Source of the DNA: an uncultured Christensenella sp.
GTDB lineage: Bacteria > Bacillota > Clostridia > Christensenellales > Borkfalkiaceae
Length of the DNA: 64,000 nt
Assembly: GCA_910585235.1 (NCBI GenBank)
Contig: CAJUCM010000001.1
Coordinates: 62,001 to 126,000 of the forward strand
Direction: 5' to 3'
In this document: in pieces, positions 14,737-23,284 of the stretch
Numbering within the stretch: position 1 is the first letter of the stretch
How the letters are laid out: each line of letters starts with the position of its first letter
Position numbers and translations under genes: made by a program
Notes under the pieces: model-generated
Database searches by the model: none
Seen by the model: only the letters and a program-made list of their open reading frames with translations
Told to the model about the DNA's origin: nothing

Positions 14737-14956
14737 GACGTGCGCGCTATGTAAAGAGGTTTATAGGGCGTTCGGATACGAAATGTTTTCTTTTGGGCGT
14801 TATCTCTGTGCGGTCACGGAAGATTTCACCGACCGAGACAAGGTCTGCGAACGCTGGCAGGAAAAAGTTCGGGCGTGTGATTTTTCCGCGGCACGATTCA
14901 AAAAGGCGGAAGAGGACATTGCCGCTATAAAACAAATGATTGAAAATAAAGAATAA
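14708..14956 (+). CDS. Cysteine-rich mini-protein, type B, copy 2
   Basis: This 82-residue protein is paralogous to 3603-3860: KSCKTCALCKEVYRAFGY, RYLC, VCERWQEK and KAEEDIAAI align with copy 1. The GTG at 14708 is preferred because GGAGG (14694-14698) lies 9 bp before it, exactly as copy 1 uses a GTG with GGAGG close upstream; an ATG six bases later is the alternative. Four conserved cysteines (CxxC, C, C) suggest a small zinc-binding fold. The same cysteine layout is recognisable in the type A protein, so the two may be ancient duplicates. It ends 11 bp before the next promoter. Confidence 0.75.
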   Translation: MNMPKRKSCKTCALCKEVYRAFGYEMFSFGRYLCAVTEDFTDRDKVCERWQEKVRACDFSAARFKKAEEDIAAIKQMIENKE

Positions 14957-14967
14957 AATATCAGTTC

Positions 14968-14996
14968 TTGACAAAACGTTTCCGTCGGGGTATAAT
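14968..14996 (+). promoter_or_regulatory. Promoter of the YcxB-like gene
   Basis: Full-consensus TTGACA (14968-14973), 17 bp, TATAAT (14991-14996). Confidence 0.85.
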
Positions 14997-15018
14997 TCTA
15001 CCGTAACGGGAGAGCGTC

Positions 15019-15564
15019 ATGATAAAAAATCGGACGAAAGTCGATCTAAAACTCAACCTGCGTATTTACGAGAGAATATTGGGCAAAAAGTACAGGATCA
15101 TTTTATTCCTTGCCTCGGCGGCGTTGCTTTTATGCGGCGTGGTCGTGATCGCGCTCGCGCGTCTGTATGCGTTGGGGGCGTCCATAGAGTTCTTTTTCGG
15201 ACTCTTTCTGTTTGTGTTGGGCATCGTTGTCGGAGTTGCCGCGGTTGCGTTCAAGAGCCTGTTCATGAAAAAAATTCTCAAAAAGCACATGCGGGGCAAG
15301 GTACCGACAAATGATTATTCCTTTACGGAGGAGGGCTACGAGGTCGCAACATGTATGAACGACGGTACGCAAGGCTCCGCATCCGGTAGCTACGATGCGT
15401 TTATCGAGGCGAGGGAATACAAGGACGTGTGGCTCCTTTATCTCAACAAAGAGACGGTGTTTGCGGTGTCCAAATCGGGCATGACGGAGGGAACGGCGGA
15501 GGAGCTTTCCGCGCTTCTGTCCCGCGCAATGGGCGTGCGATATAAGAAGCACTGCAAAAAATAA
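15019..15564 (+). CDS. YcxB-like membrane protein
   Basis: This 181-residue protein has two transmembrane helices, about residues 25-48 and 55-80. A C-terminal cytosolic domain with the pattern DYSFTEEGYEVAT, then YDAFIEAREYKDVWLLYLNKE and a final LLSRAMG, fits the YcxB-like family of Firmicutes (function not known). The gene is monocistronic, with a perfect promoter and GGGAGAG before the ATG, and a strong terminator directly after. Confidence 0.65.
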   Translation: MIKNRTKVDLKLNLRIYERILGKKYRIILFLASAALLLCGVVVIALARLYALGASIEFFFGLFLFVLGIVVGVAAVAFKSLFMKKILKKHMRGKVPTNDYSFTEEGYEVATCMNDGTQGSASGSYDAFIEAREYKDVWLLYLNKETVFAVSKSGMTEGTAEELSALLSRAMGVRYKKHCKK

Positions 15565-15578
15565 AGAATAAAATACCG

Positions 15579-15607
15579 TTCCCGACCGCGGCGTCGGGAA
15601 TTTTTTT
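15579..15607 (+). terminator. Terminator before ppdK
   Basis: TTCCCGAC and complement with a 6-nt loop (15579-15600), then seven Ts. Confidence 0.85.
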
Positions 15608-15658
15608 CGGGGATTTTCAAAAGTTTTATTTTATTTCAAAAAATTTTCCGCAAAGGGC

Positions 15659-15687
15659 TTGTATTTTTTCATTAAATATTGTAAAAT
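15659..15687 (+). promoter_or_regulatory. ppdK promoter
   Basis: TTGTAT (15659-15664), 17 bp, TAAAAT (15682-15687). Confidence 0.6.
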
Positions 15688-15729
15688 GAGTCTTGGTAAA
15701 AATAGCTAAATTCAGGAGGAAGTTTTTTC

Positions 15730-18375
15730 ATGGCTAAAAAGTATTGTTACCTTTTTGAAGAGGGTAACGCATCGATGCGCGAGATTCTCGGCGGCAAGGG
15801 CGCAAACCTTGCGGAAATGACCAATATCGGTTTACCCGTTCCGCAGGGCTTCACCATTTCGACGGAAGCCTGCACGCAGTATTATGAGGACGGCAAGCAG
15901 ATCAATCCGTCCATTCAGAAAGAGATCATGGAGTACATCGACAAGATGGAAAAGATCACGGGCAAAAAGTTCGGCGATCAGGAGAACCCGCTTCTCGTTT
16001 CCGTCCGTTCCGGCGCGCGTGCTTCCATGCCCGGCATGATGGACACTATTCTCAACCTCGGCTTGAACGAGACGGTCGTCAACACGATCGCAACCAAATC
16101 GGGCAACCCCCGTTGGGCGTGGGACTGCTACCGCAGATTCATTCAGATGTTCTCCGACGTCGTTATGGAAGTCGGCAAGAAATATTTTGAAAAGCTCATC
16201 GACGAGATGAAAGAAAAGAAAGGCGTCACGCAGGACGTGGAACTCACGGCGGACGACCTCAAAGAACTTGCGTTGAAGTTCAAAAAAGAGTACAAGAAAC
16301 AGCTCAAAAAGGACTTCCCCGACGATCCCAAGGAACAGCTCTTCGAGGCGATCAAGGCGGTGTTCCGTTCGTGGGACAACCCCCGTGCGAATATCTACCG
16401 TATGGATCACGACATTCCTTACAGCTGGGGTACCGCAGTCAACGTTCAGATGATGGCGTTCGGCAACATGGGCGACAACTGCGGAACGGGCGTTGCGTTC
16501 ACGCGCAATCCCGCGACGGGCGAAAAGGGTCTCATGGGCGAGTTCCTCACGAACGCGCAGGGCGAAGACGTTGTTGCAGGCGTCCGCACCCCGATGCCCA
16601 TTGAGAAAATGGCGGAAATCTTCCCCGAAGTTTACAAGCAGTTCCAGCTTGTCTGCAAGAGACTTGAAAATCATTATCATGACATGCAGGATATGGAGTT
16701 CACCGTTGAGAACGAAAAACTCTATATGTTGCAGACCCGTAACGGAAAGCGCACGGCGGCGGCGGCGATCAAGATCGCCTGCGACCTCATCGACGAGGGC
16801 ATGATCTCCGAAAAGGAAGCGCTCATGCAGATCGACGCGAAGTCGCTGGATATGCTTCTGCACCCGCAGTTCGATCCCAAGGCGCTCAAAGAAGCGGACA
16901 AGAACAACGTTGTCGGCAAGGGTATTGCGGCTTCCCCCGGCGCGGCGGCGGGCGCGATCGTATTCACCGCGGAGGACGCCGTTATCGAGGGCAAGAAGGG
17001 CAACAAGGTCGTGCTTGTGCGCCTTGAAACTTCCCCTGAGGACATCGAGGGCATGAAGTACGCGCAGGGCATTCTGACGGTGCGCGGCGGACAGACCTCG
17101 CACGCGGCGGTCGTTGCGCGCGGCATGGGTACCTGCTGTGTTTCCGGTTGCGGCGATATTAAAATGGATGAGGAGAACAAAAAGTTCACCCTCGGCGGAA
17201 AAGTTTATAAAGAGGGCGACGGGATTTCCCTCGACGGTTCGACGGGTAACATTTACGACTGTATCATTCCCACCGTTCCCGCAGATCCCAACAGCGGATA
17301 CTTCGGACGCATCATGGAGCTTGCCGACAAGTACAAGGCGCTCGGCGTCCGCACGAATGCGGATACGCCCGCGGACGCAAAGCAGGCGGCGGCGTTCGGC
17401 GCGCAGGGTATCGGTCTTTGCCGTACCGAGCATATGTTCTTCGGCGAGGGCAGAATCGACAAATTCCGCGAAATGATTTGTGCGGAAACGGTTGAAGAGA
17501 GAGAGGCTGCGCTTGCGAAGATCGAACCTATGCAGCAGGCGGACTTCGAGGGCTTGATGGAGGCGTTGCAGGGTCAGCCCGTAACGATCCGTTTCCTCGA
17601 TCCCCCGCTTCATGAGTTTGTTCCCACCGACGCGGAGGACATTAAGGCGCTCGCCGACTCGCAGGGCAAGAGCGTGAAGCAGATCAAACAGTTGATCGCG
17701 GACCTTCACGAGTTCAACCCCATGATGGGTCACCGCGGATGCCGTCTGACGGTCACCTATCCCGAAATCGCAGTCATGCAGACGAAAGCGGTTATCAAGG
17801 CGGCGATCAAGGTTCAGAAGAAACACCCCGATTGGAGCGTCGTTCCCGAAATCATGATCCCGTTGACGGGCGAAGCGAAAGAAATGAAGTTCGTCAAAGA
17901 CGTCGTCGTGAAAACGGCGGACGCAGTGATCGCCAAGGCGGGCGTGGAACTCAAATACGAAGTCGGCACGATGATCGAAATTCCCCGCGCGGCGCTTACG
18001 GCGGACGAAATCGCAAAAGAAGCGGAGTTCTTCTGCTTCGGTACGAACGATCTGACGCAGATGACGTTCGGCTTCTCGCGCGACGACGCAGGCAAGTTCC
18101 TGCCCAGCTACTACGCGAATAAGATCTACGAGAGCGATCCGTTCGCGCGTCTCGATACGACGGGCGTCGGCAAGCTGATGGATATGGCGGTGAAGCTCGG
18201 CAAGAAGCAGAGAAAGGATATTCACTGCGGAATCTGCGGCGAACACGGCGGCGATCCTTCGTCTATCGAGTTCTGCCACAATATCGGACTTGACTACGTT
18301 TCCTGCTCGCCCTACCGCGTGCCGATCGCACGCCTCGCGGCAGCTCAGGCAAACATCAAAAATCCGAGAAAGTAA
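15730..18375 (+). CDS. ppdK: Pyruvate phosphate dikinase
   Basis: This enzyme reversibly converts pyruvate, ATP and phosphate into PEP, AMP and pyrophosphate. The 881 residues carry the N-terminal ATP-grasp domain, the swivelling phosphohistidine domain with GGQTSHAAVVARG (His458), and the C-terminal PEP/pyruvate TIM barrel with FGTNDLTQMTFGFSRDD and the catalytic cysteine in CGICGEHGGDPSS (Cys836). AGGAGG lies upstream of the ATG. The final codons (AAAQANIKNPRK) recur twice further downstream, at 18577 and 23057. This suggests that an element integrated into the 3' end of this gene and restored it. It partners pckG in PEP metabolism. Confidence 0.98.
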   Translation: MAKKYCYLFEEGNASMREILGGKGANLAEMTNIGLPVPQGFTISTEACTQYYEDGKQINPSIQKEIMEYIDKMEKITGKKFGDQENPLLVSVRSGARASMPGMMDTILNLGLNETVVNTIATKSGNPRWAWDCYRRFIQMFSDVVMEVGKKYFEKLIDEMKEKKGVTQDVELTADDLKELALKFKKEYKKQLKKDFPDDPKEQLFEAIKAVFRSWDNPRANIYRMDHDIPYSWGTAVNVQMMAFGNMGDNCGTGVAFTRNPATGEKGLMGEFLTNAQGEDVVAGVRTPMPIEKMAEIFPEVYKQFQLVCKRLENHYHDMQDMEFTVENEKLYMLQTRNGKRTAAAAIKIACDLIDEGMISEKEALMQIDAKSLDMLLHPQFDPKALKEADKNNVVGKGIAASPGAAAGAIVFTAEDAVIEGKKGNKVVLVRLETSPEDIEGMKYAQGILTVRGGQTSHAAVVARGMGTCCVSGCGDIKMDEENKKFTLGGKVYKEGDGISLDGSTGNIYDCIIPTVPADPNSGYFGRIMELADKYKALGVRTNADTPADAKQAAAFGAQGIGLCRTEHMFFGEGRIDKFREMICAETVEEREAALAKIEPMQQADFEGLMEALQGQPVTIRFLDPPLHEFVPTDAEDIKALADSQGKSVKQIKQLIADLHEFNPMMGHRGCRLTVTYPEIAVMQTKAVIKAAIKVQKKHPDWSVVPEIMIPLTGEAKEMKFVKDVVVKTADAVIAKAGVELKYEVGTMIEIPRAALTADEIAKEAEFFCFGTNDLTQMTFGFSRDDAGKFLPSYYANKIYESDPFARLDTTGVGKLMDMAVKLGKKQRKDIHCGICGEHGGDPSSIEFCHNIGLDYVSCSPYRVPIARLAAAQANIKNPRK

Positions 18376-18378
18376 GTT
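18338..18378 (+). repeat. ppdK 3'-end repeat R1 (att-like)
   Basis: This 41-bp segment, CGGCAGCTCAGGCAAACATC onward to the ppdK stop codon and three bases beyond, is repeated with 3 mismatches at 23057-23097 and partly at 18577-18598. Confidence 0.8.
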
Positions 18379-18392
18379 GCAATAAATAGTAT

Positions 18393-18430
18393 AACCAGCC
18401 CGTTTTCGTAAAGAAAACGGGCTGGTTTTC
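18393..18430 (+). terminator. Terminator after the present ppdK end
   Basis: Fifteen-bp stem AACCAGCCCGTTTTC with complement, then TTC and a T-rich stretch. Confidence 0.85.
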
Positions 18431-18570
18431 TATGTTTTTCGACAATTTCATTGCAGGTTTTGTAGAGGTTAGTATGGGTGGTATAGTTAAAGATAACTAT
18501 ATAATTTAATCTCTAAATTATCATATAATGAGATAAGTAGTGTAGTCGTTTATAGACTCTCATTGTAGAC

Positions 18571-18621
18571 GCACGGGCACAGGCGAATATCAAAAATCAG
18601 AGGGCTAAGTAATAGTATAAC
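18571..18621 (+). repeat. ppdK 3'-end repeat R2 (att-like)
   Basis: GCACAGGCGAATATCAAAAA (core 18577-18598) is identical over 22 bp to R3 at 23062-23083. The 11 bases AATAGTATAAC at 18611-18621 match the flank of R1 at 18385-18395. In the ppdK frame it still reads AQANIKNQRAK and a stop. R2 lies within the otherwise gene-free stretch 18376-18726, in which the only other signals are the ppdK terminator and the promoter of the next gene. Confidence 0.75.
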
Positions 18622-18662
18622 TAAACTGTGCAATTATTTTTCCAATAACTTTTCTCGAACAC

Positions 18663-18691
18663 TTGACAAACTTGCGGCGCTTGGCTAAAAT
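18663..18691 (+). promoter_or_regulatory. Promoter at the left end of the ppdK-end island
   Basis: TTGACA (18663-18668), 17 bp, TAAAAT (18686-18691). Confidence 0.75.
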
Positions 18692-18726
18692 ATAATTATA
18701 TTATAGATTAGTCGCAAGGGGCGGTT

Positions 18727-19983
18727 ATGTATATAAAGAGAAATATAGAGTCGGTACTCATTAAAAGAGCGAAAAACAGTAGATGTATTCTTGTTACCGG
18801 TGCAAGGCAGGTAGGAAAGTCAACACTACTTAAAACATTGTATCCCGATATCAGATATGTGACTTTTGATGATAAACTTTTGTTAAGTACTGCAATTGAA
18901 GATCCTAAACTCTTTATAAAGAATCTTCCGAAGCCGTCAATTATAGACGAAGTGCAATACGCTTCTGATATATTTCCGTATATCAAAATCGAGTGCGATA
19001 AATCGAATGCGTATGAGAATTATTATTTAACGGGTTCTCAGCAAATGAAACTGATGACAAAGGTGCAGGAGTCGTTAGCAGGCAGAATATCTATTTTGGA
19101 ATTGCAGGGATTGTCGTTGCGCGAGCTCTATGGTATAGAATTTAACAAGCATTTTGTCCCGACGGAAGAATATATCGCCGAAAGAGAACGTCAGCTTAAA
19201 CCGTATCATAATCTTTGGAAAATAATACATCGCGGCATGTATCCAGAGATAAATGTTATTGAAAGGGAATGGTTGGACTTTTATTCATCCTATGTAAGAA
19301 CGTATTTAGAGCGGGATATTAAAGAGGAAATCGAAATTAAGGATACGATTGCTTTTACAAGATTTCTTTCTGCAGTTGCGGCAAGGACGGCGCAGATGCT
19401 GAATTATGCGTCGGTGGCGCAGGAAGTCGGCGTTACGCAGGCAACAATAAAAAATTGGATATCCGTGTTGGAAAGAACCGGCATCGTCTATATTTTGCAG
19501 CCGTATTATTCAAGCCATTTAACTAGGGCAATCAAGACGCCTAAACTGTATTTCAGAGATACGGGACTTGCTTGCTATCTGTCAAAATGGAATAATGCGG
19601 ATGCCTTGGAACAGAGCGCGGTTGCGGGGAATATGTTTGAAACCTTTGTAATTTCCGAGATATTAAAGTCGTTCAGTAATGAGGGGAGCGACTATTCGTT
19701 CAATGTGTTTTATTACAGAGGCAAAGATAAGAAGAGAACAAAAGAGAACGGGGAAACGATTGAAGAAGAAAGTGAAATTGATTTGATTATAGAGGAAAAC
19801 GGAACGCTATATCCCATAGAAATCAAAAAAAGCGCCAATCCAAATAAAGCGATGGCATCAGCGTTTGATGTATTGGATAAAGATGTGAACAAGAAAAGAG
19901 GTATGGGCGCAATTGTATGTCTATATGACAATAAGTTATATCTTGCAGACAATTTGATTGTTTTACCGATTGAATATATTTAA
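18727..19983 (+). CDS. AAA ATPase with DUF4143 domain
   Basis: This 418-residue protein belongs to a widespread, poorly understood prokaryotic family. The Walker A motif is VTGARQVGKSTLL (about residues 24-36), the Walker B region is SIIDEVQYA (about 78-86), and LTGSQQ is the sensor-type segment. The C-terminal DUF4143 part includes YASVAQEVGVTQATIKNWIS (winged helix) and EIDLIIEENGTLYPIEIKKS. The latter has the acidic/ExK layout of PD-(D/E)xK nucleases, so DNA cleavage or binding is possible. It has its own promoter and AAGGGG-type ribosome site, AT-rich codons unlike ppdK, and is separated by 40 bp from the RecQ-like gene. It may belong to the same operon or be separate island cargo. Confidence 0.85.
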   Translation: MYIKRNIESVLIKRAKNSRCILVTGARQVGKSTLLKTLYPDIRYVTFDDKLLLSTAIEDPKLFIKNLPKPSIIDEVQYASDIFPYIKIECDKSNAYENYYLTGSQQMKLMTKVQESLAGRISILELQGLSLRELYGIEFNKHFVPTEEYIAERERQLKPYHNLWKIIHRGMYPEINVIEREWLDFYSSYVRTYLERDIKEEIEIKDTIAFTRFLSAVAARTAQMLNYASVAQEVGVTQATIKNWISVLERTGIVYILQPYYSSHLTRAIKTPKLYFRDTGLACYLSKWNNADALEQSAVAGNMFETFVISEILKSFSNEGSDYSFNVFYYRGKDKKRTKENGETIEEESEIDLIIEENGTLYPIEIKKSANPNKAMASAFDVLDKDVNKKRGMGAIVCLYDNKLYLADNLIVLPIEYI

Positions 19984-20023
19984 GGTTATATAGAATGGGG
20001 TAGAAACAAAAGAGGTATTATAA

Positions 20024-22096
20024 ATGACAAATGAAAACGTCAATCATATAGAAATTTATAAAAAAGCCAAACAAATAATTCAATCATTATATGGCGTTGA
20101 TGCAGAATTTCGAAACGGACAGTACGAAGCAATTGAGGCCATATTGACGAAAAACAGAGTGTTAATTGTTCAGAGAACGGGCTGGGGAAAAAGTTTGGTT
20201 TATTTTGTTGCGACAAAATTTTTACGTGAACAAAATAAGGGCGTTACGCTTGTAGTCAGTCCGCTTTTGGTTTTGATGGATAATCAAATGGATGCGGCGA
20301 AAAAACTTGGACTTAAATGTGAGGTACTTAATAGCAGAGTTAAAGATAGACGAGAAGAGATTATTCAGAATTTGGTCGATAATCAATATGATTTACTGTT
20401 GGTAACTCCGGAAACGCTGTTTAGCAGTGATGTGCAAAGTAATCTTAAAAACATAAAAATAGGGTTGTTTGTTGTTGACGAAGCACATTGTATTTCAGAT
20501 TGGGGATACGATTTTCGTTTGGAATACGGTAAACTCATAAATGTAATTCGATCATTGCCAAAAAATGTGCCGATATTAGGGACAACGGCAACGGCAAATG
20601 ACAGAGTGATAAAAGATCTTGAAATACAATTCGGGGGTGAAGTGTATATATCTCGTGGACCGTTGACAAGAGAATCTTTGACTATTCAGGTTTTTCACAT
20701 GCAAAGCAAGGCAGAACGTTATGCCTGGATATTGGCTAATATTGATAAATTCGACGGTAGTGGAATTATTTATTGTTTAACTCAGCATGATTGCGAATAT
20801 TTAGCGGATTTCTTAATACAAAATGGCATATCCGCACGCGCATATCATTCGGGATTAGATGAAGAGCAAACTATAGAAGCGGAAGAATTATTCAGAGAAA
20901 ATAAAATTAAAGTTCTCGTTGCAACTATCAAACTTGGTATGGGGTATGACAAGGGTGATATATCATTTGTGATACATTTCCAAATGCCTTCAAATATTGT
21001 TTCCTACTATCAACAAATCGGGCGTGCAGGCAGGCAAATCGATAGTGCCTACGCGATTCTGTTATGCGGTGACGAGGATGAAAGAATATTAAACTATTTT
21101 ATTGATACTGCGTTTCCCACTGAGTATGAGACGGAACAAATTATGCAAGTCATACTTAATAGTGACGGATTACGACTTAACTCCATAAAGGAAAGGCTTA
21201 ATATTTCCGGACAGAGAATAGAAAAGGCACTTGCGTTTTTAGTAAACGACGGATTTGTAAATAAAGATAAATTTGTTTACTCTGCTACGCCCAAAAAGTT
21301 TGTTTATAATCGCGAGCATTACGAAGAAGTCAAGAGCATAAGACAAAAAGAAATGAAGCAGTTGCAAGAGTTGACGCATATAAAATCTTGTTATAGTAAA
21401 TTTATTGTAAATTGTCTTGATGATTTTTCGGCAAAGCCTTGTGGGAAATGTTCAAATTGTATGAACTCCGAAATTATTTCGAAAGAAGTTCCTTTTTTGA
21501 TTCAGCAACAAGCGGCGGAATATATCAATGGCAGAATCGGTGCGATAAAGCCGCGTAAGATGTGGCCACAAACGTCTGTAACCAAGTATGAAAAAATGAA
21601 GTTCATAAATTGTGAAGGGATATTTTTGGCAAAATATGGCGAGGCGGGTTATGGCGAACTCGTGAGCAGTGATAAATATTCGGGTAAATATTTTTGCGAT
21701 GAACTTTTAGAACGAAGCGTAGAGGTGTTAAAACCCGTTATTAGCGAGCATAATATCGAAGCAATTACGTTTGTGCCGTCTTTGAGAAGCGATATTGTAA
21801 ATAATATTGCTGAGAGGATTGCGGATAGATGCCATATTTTACTGGTGCCGCTCTTGCAAAAGTCTATAGCAAAACAGCAGAAATATATGGAAAACTCCTC
21901 TTTTCAATGTGAAAATGCCGTTAAATCATTTTCTTTAAGACCTGATGCAGTTGTTCCTAAAAAGATTCTATTGATTGACGATATTGTGGATTCCGGTTGG
22001 ACGCTGACTGTATGCGGATATAGATTAATGGAAGCTGGGTGTGAAGAAGTTTACCCGTTTGCTTTGGCGAATAGTGCAAAAGGATATAATTTATGA
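20024..22096 (+). CDS. RecQ-like helicase fused to a C-terminal phosphoribosyltransferase (ComF-like) domain
   Basis: This 690-residue fusion has a RecQ core: FRNGQYEAI (29-37, Q-motif type), Walker A RTGWGKS (51-57), DEAH (152-155), TTATAND (187-193), and motifs V-VI VLVATIKLGMGY and QQIGRAGRQ. A cysteine cluster (456, 464, 473, 476, 479) marks the RecQ zinc domain. There is no HRDC domain. From about 575 a PRTase fold follows, with the PRPP-binding signature ILLIDDIVDSGWTLT (648-662). The next gene, DprA-like, overlaps by 4 nt. A PRTase partnered with a DprA homologue is known from the ShosTA toxin-antitoxin and defence system; here the PRTase is attached to a helicase. Low GC and flanking ppdK-end repeats suggest mobile origin. 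A defence role is inferred, not shown. Confidence 0.85.
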   Translation: MTNENVNHIEIYKKAKQIIQSLYGVDAEFRNGQYEAIEAILTKNRVLIVQRTGWGKSLVYFVATKFLREQNKGVTLVVSPLLVLMDNQMDAAKKLGLKCEVLNSRVKDRREEIIQNLVDNQYDLLLVTPETLFSSDVQSNLKNIKIGLFVVDEAHCISDWGYDFRLEYGKLINVIRSLPKNVPILGTTATANDRVIKDLEIQFGGEVYISRGPLTRESLTIQVFHMQSKAERYAWILANIDKFDGSGIIYCLTQHDCEYLADFLIQNGISARAYHSGLDEEQTIEAEELFRENKIKVLVATIKLGMGYDKGDISFVIHFQMPSNIVSYYQQIGRAGRQIDSAYAILLCGDEDERILNYFIDTAFPTEYETEQIMQVILNSDGLRLNSIKERLNISGQRIEKALAFLVNDGFVNKDKFVYSATPKKFVYNREHYEEVKSIRQKEMKQLQELTHIKSCYSKFIVNCLDDFSAKPCGKCSNCMNSEIISKEVPFLIQQQAAEYINGRIGAIKPRKMWPQTSVTKYEKMKFINCEGIFLAKYGEAGYGELVSSDKYSGKYFCDELLERSVEVLKPVISEHNIEAITFVPSLRSDIVNNIAERIADRCHILLVPLLQKSIAKQQKYMENSSFQCENAVKSFSLRPDAVVPKKILLIDDIVDSGWTLTVCGYRLMEAGCEEVYPFALANSAKGYNL

Positions 22097-23037
22097 ATAA
22101 TAACTCTGAGGCGATAAAAATATTTTGTAGTCATTTATGTGTCGGGGACGGTATTTTGCCTTTGGAACCTGCGGAATGGAGTACGCTTACACGGCTTTTA
22201 CATCGTGCTAACATGCAGCCCGAAGATTTGTTGAACTTATCATGTGGCGAATTGAAGTTAAAATTGCAGATAGACGACAAATTTTCCGAACGGTTGATGC
22301 GCCTTATTGACAGAAGTGCAAGTTTGGCATTTGAACTGAGTCAATATTCTAATATCGGTATTAATGTTGTTACACGTGCAGATAATGAATATCCGATTCG
22401 ATTAAAGAAAGCGTTAGGGAATACTTGCCCTCCCCTGTTTTATTATGCAGGGAATTTGCAATTATTGAAAGAGCGGTGCGTTGGTTATGTGGGTTCACGC
22501 GCAATCAATGATGAAGATTTGGATTTCACGAAAAAGACAATAGCCAAAACTATGGCTCACGGGTTTTGGGTGGTAAGCGGTGGCGCAAAAGGCATTGACA
22601 GTATATCGGAAAATGAGGCATTGCAACTCGGCGGCGGCGTGGTTGAGTTTCTGTCCGATTCGTTAATAAGACGATTAAAAGTAGGCGTAACCAATAAAGC
22701 AATACAGGACGGGAGATTATTGCTATTATCTGTTGTAAAGCCGGATGCCGGTTTTAATACGGGGATAGCAATGATGCGTAATCGATATATTTATGCTCAA
22801 TCCGAAGGAACAGTGGTTATAAAATCGGATTATAACAAAGGCGGTACGTGGATGGGGGCGTTGGAGAATTTGAAACACGGGTGGTGCGCCGAATTTTGTT
22901 GGGACAATAAACATTATGCAGGGAATCAAGAACTTATAAAACGTAAAGCGATTCCGATAGGGGAAGATTGGGACGGTAATGTTACCGAATATGGACTGTC
23001 GAAAAATCCAACGCAGATTTCATTATTTGAAGATTGA
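22093..23037 (+). CDS. DprA/Smf-like Rossmann-fold protein
   Basis: This 314-residue protein has an N-terminal alpha-helical region (about 1-80) and then a DprA-type nucleotide-binding fold. Its phrases are YPIRLKKAL and PPLFYYAGN, GYVGSRAIN (131-139), VVSGGAKGIDS (160-170), and a later AMMRNRYIYAQSEGTVVIKS that parallels the RNR-in-DprA region. DprA binds single-stranded DNA and loads RecA in transformation. Stand-alone island homologues such as ShosA act in defence systems. The ATGA overlap with the RecQ-PRTase gene argues for strict co-expression. The housekeeping dprA is normally next to topA, which is not present here, so this is probably a specialised paralogue. The C-terminus ends NPTQISLFED. 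Confidence 0.85.
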   Translation: MNNNSEAIKIFCSHLCVGDGILPLEPAEWSTLTRLLHRANMQPEDLLNLSCGELKLKLQIDDKFSERLMRLIDRSASLAFELSQYSNIGINVVTRADNEYPIRLKKALGNTCPPLFYYAGNLQLLKERCVGYVGSRAINDEDLDFTKKTIAKTMAHGFWVVSGGAKGIDSISENEALQLGGGVVEFLSDSLIRRLKVGVTNKAIQDGRLLLLSVVKPDAGFNTGIAMMRNRYIYAQSEGTVVIKSDYNKGGTWMGALENLKHGWCAEFCWDNKHYAGNQELIKRKAIPIGEDWDGNVTEYGLSKNPTQISLFED

Positions 23038-23056
23038 GTTGATCCCCGAATACACA

Positions 23057-23097
23057 CGGCAGCACAGGCGAATATCAAAAATCCGAGAAAGTAAGTT
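23057..23097 (+). repeat. ppdK 3'-end repeat R3 (att-like, right boundary)
   Basis: 41 bp with 38 identities to R1. In the ppdK frame it encodes AAQANIKNPRK and the stop codon, detached from any ppdK body. It is followed at once by a ppdK-style terminator, so this may be the ancestral end of the gene. Confidence 0.8.
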
Positions 23098-23102
23098 TTA
23101 TC

Positions 23103-23133
23103 AAAAAGGAAGGCGGGAGCCTTCCTTTTTTTT
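23103..23133 (+). terminator. Terminator behind repeat R3
   Basis: AAAAAGGAAGGC with complement and GGGA loop, then eight Ts in all. Confidence 0.85.
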
Positions 23134-23218
23134 ATGCCGTGCGGAAAAACAAAAGGAATATGCGATACTTTTTGTCCGTTTCAGGAGTGGGGAATAGGAC
23201 ATATCTGTTTCGGCGTAC

Positions 23219-23247
23219 TTGACAACGGGGCGAGCGTATATTACAAT
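23219..23247 (+). promoter_or_regulatory. Promoter of the four-helix membrane protein
   Basis: TTGACA (23219-23224), 17 bp, TACAAT (23242-23247). Confidence 0.8.
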
Positions 23248-23284
23248 GCGAATATAAACAGTACATTGAAAGGGGATGTGAAAC

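Noticed and set aside
18376..23056. Integrase or transposase inside the ppdK-end island
   Set aside because: All three genes have other assignments and no tyrosine or serine recombinase motif was seen; mobility therefore rests on the repeats alone.
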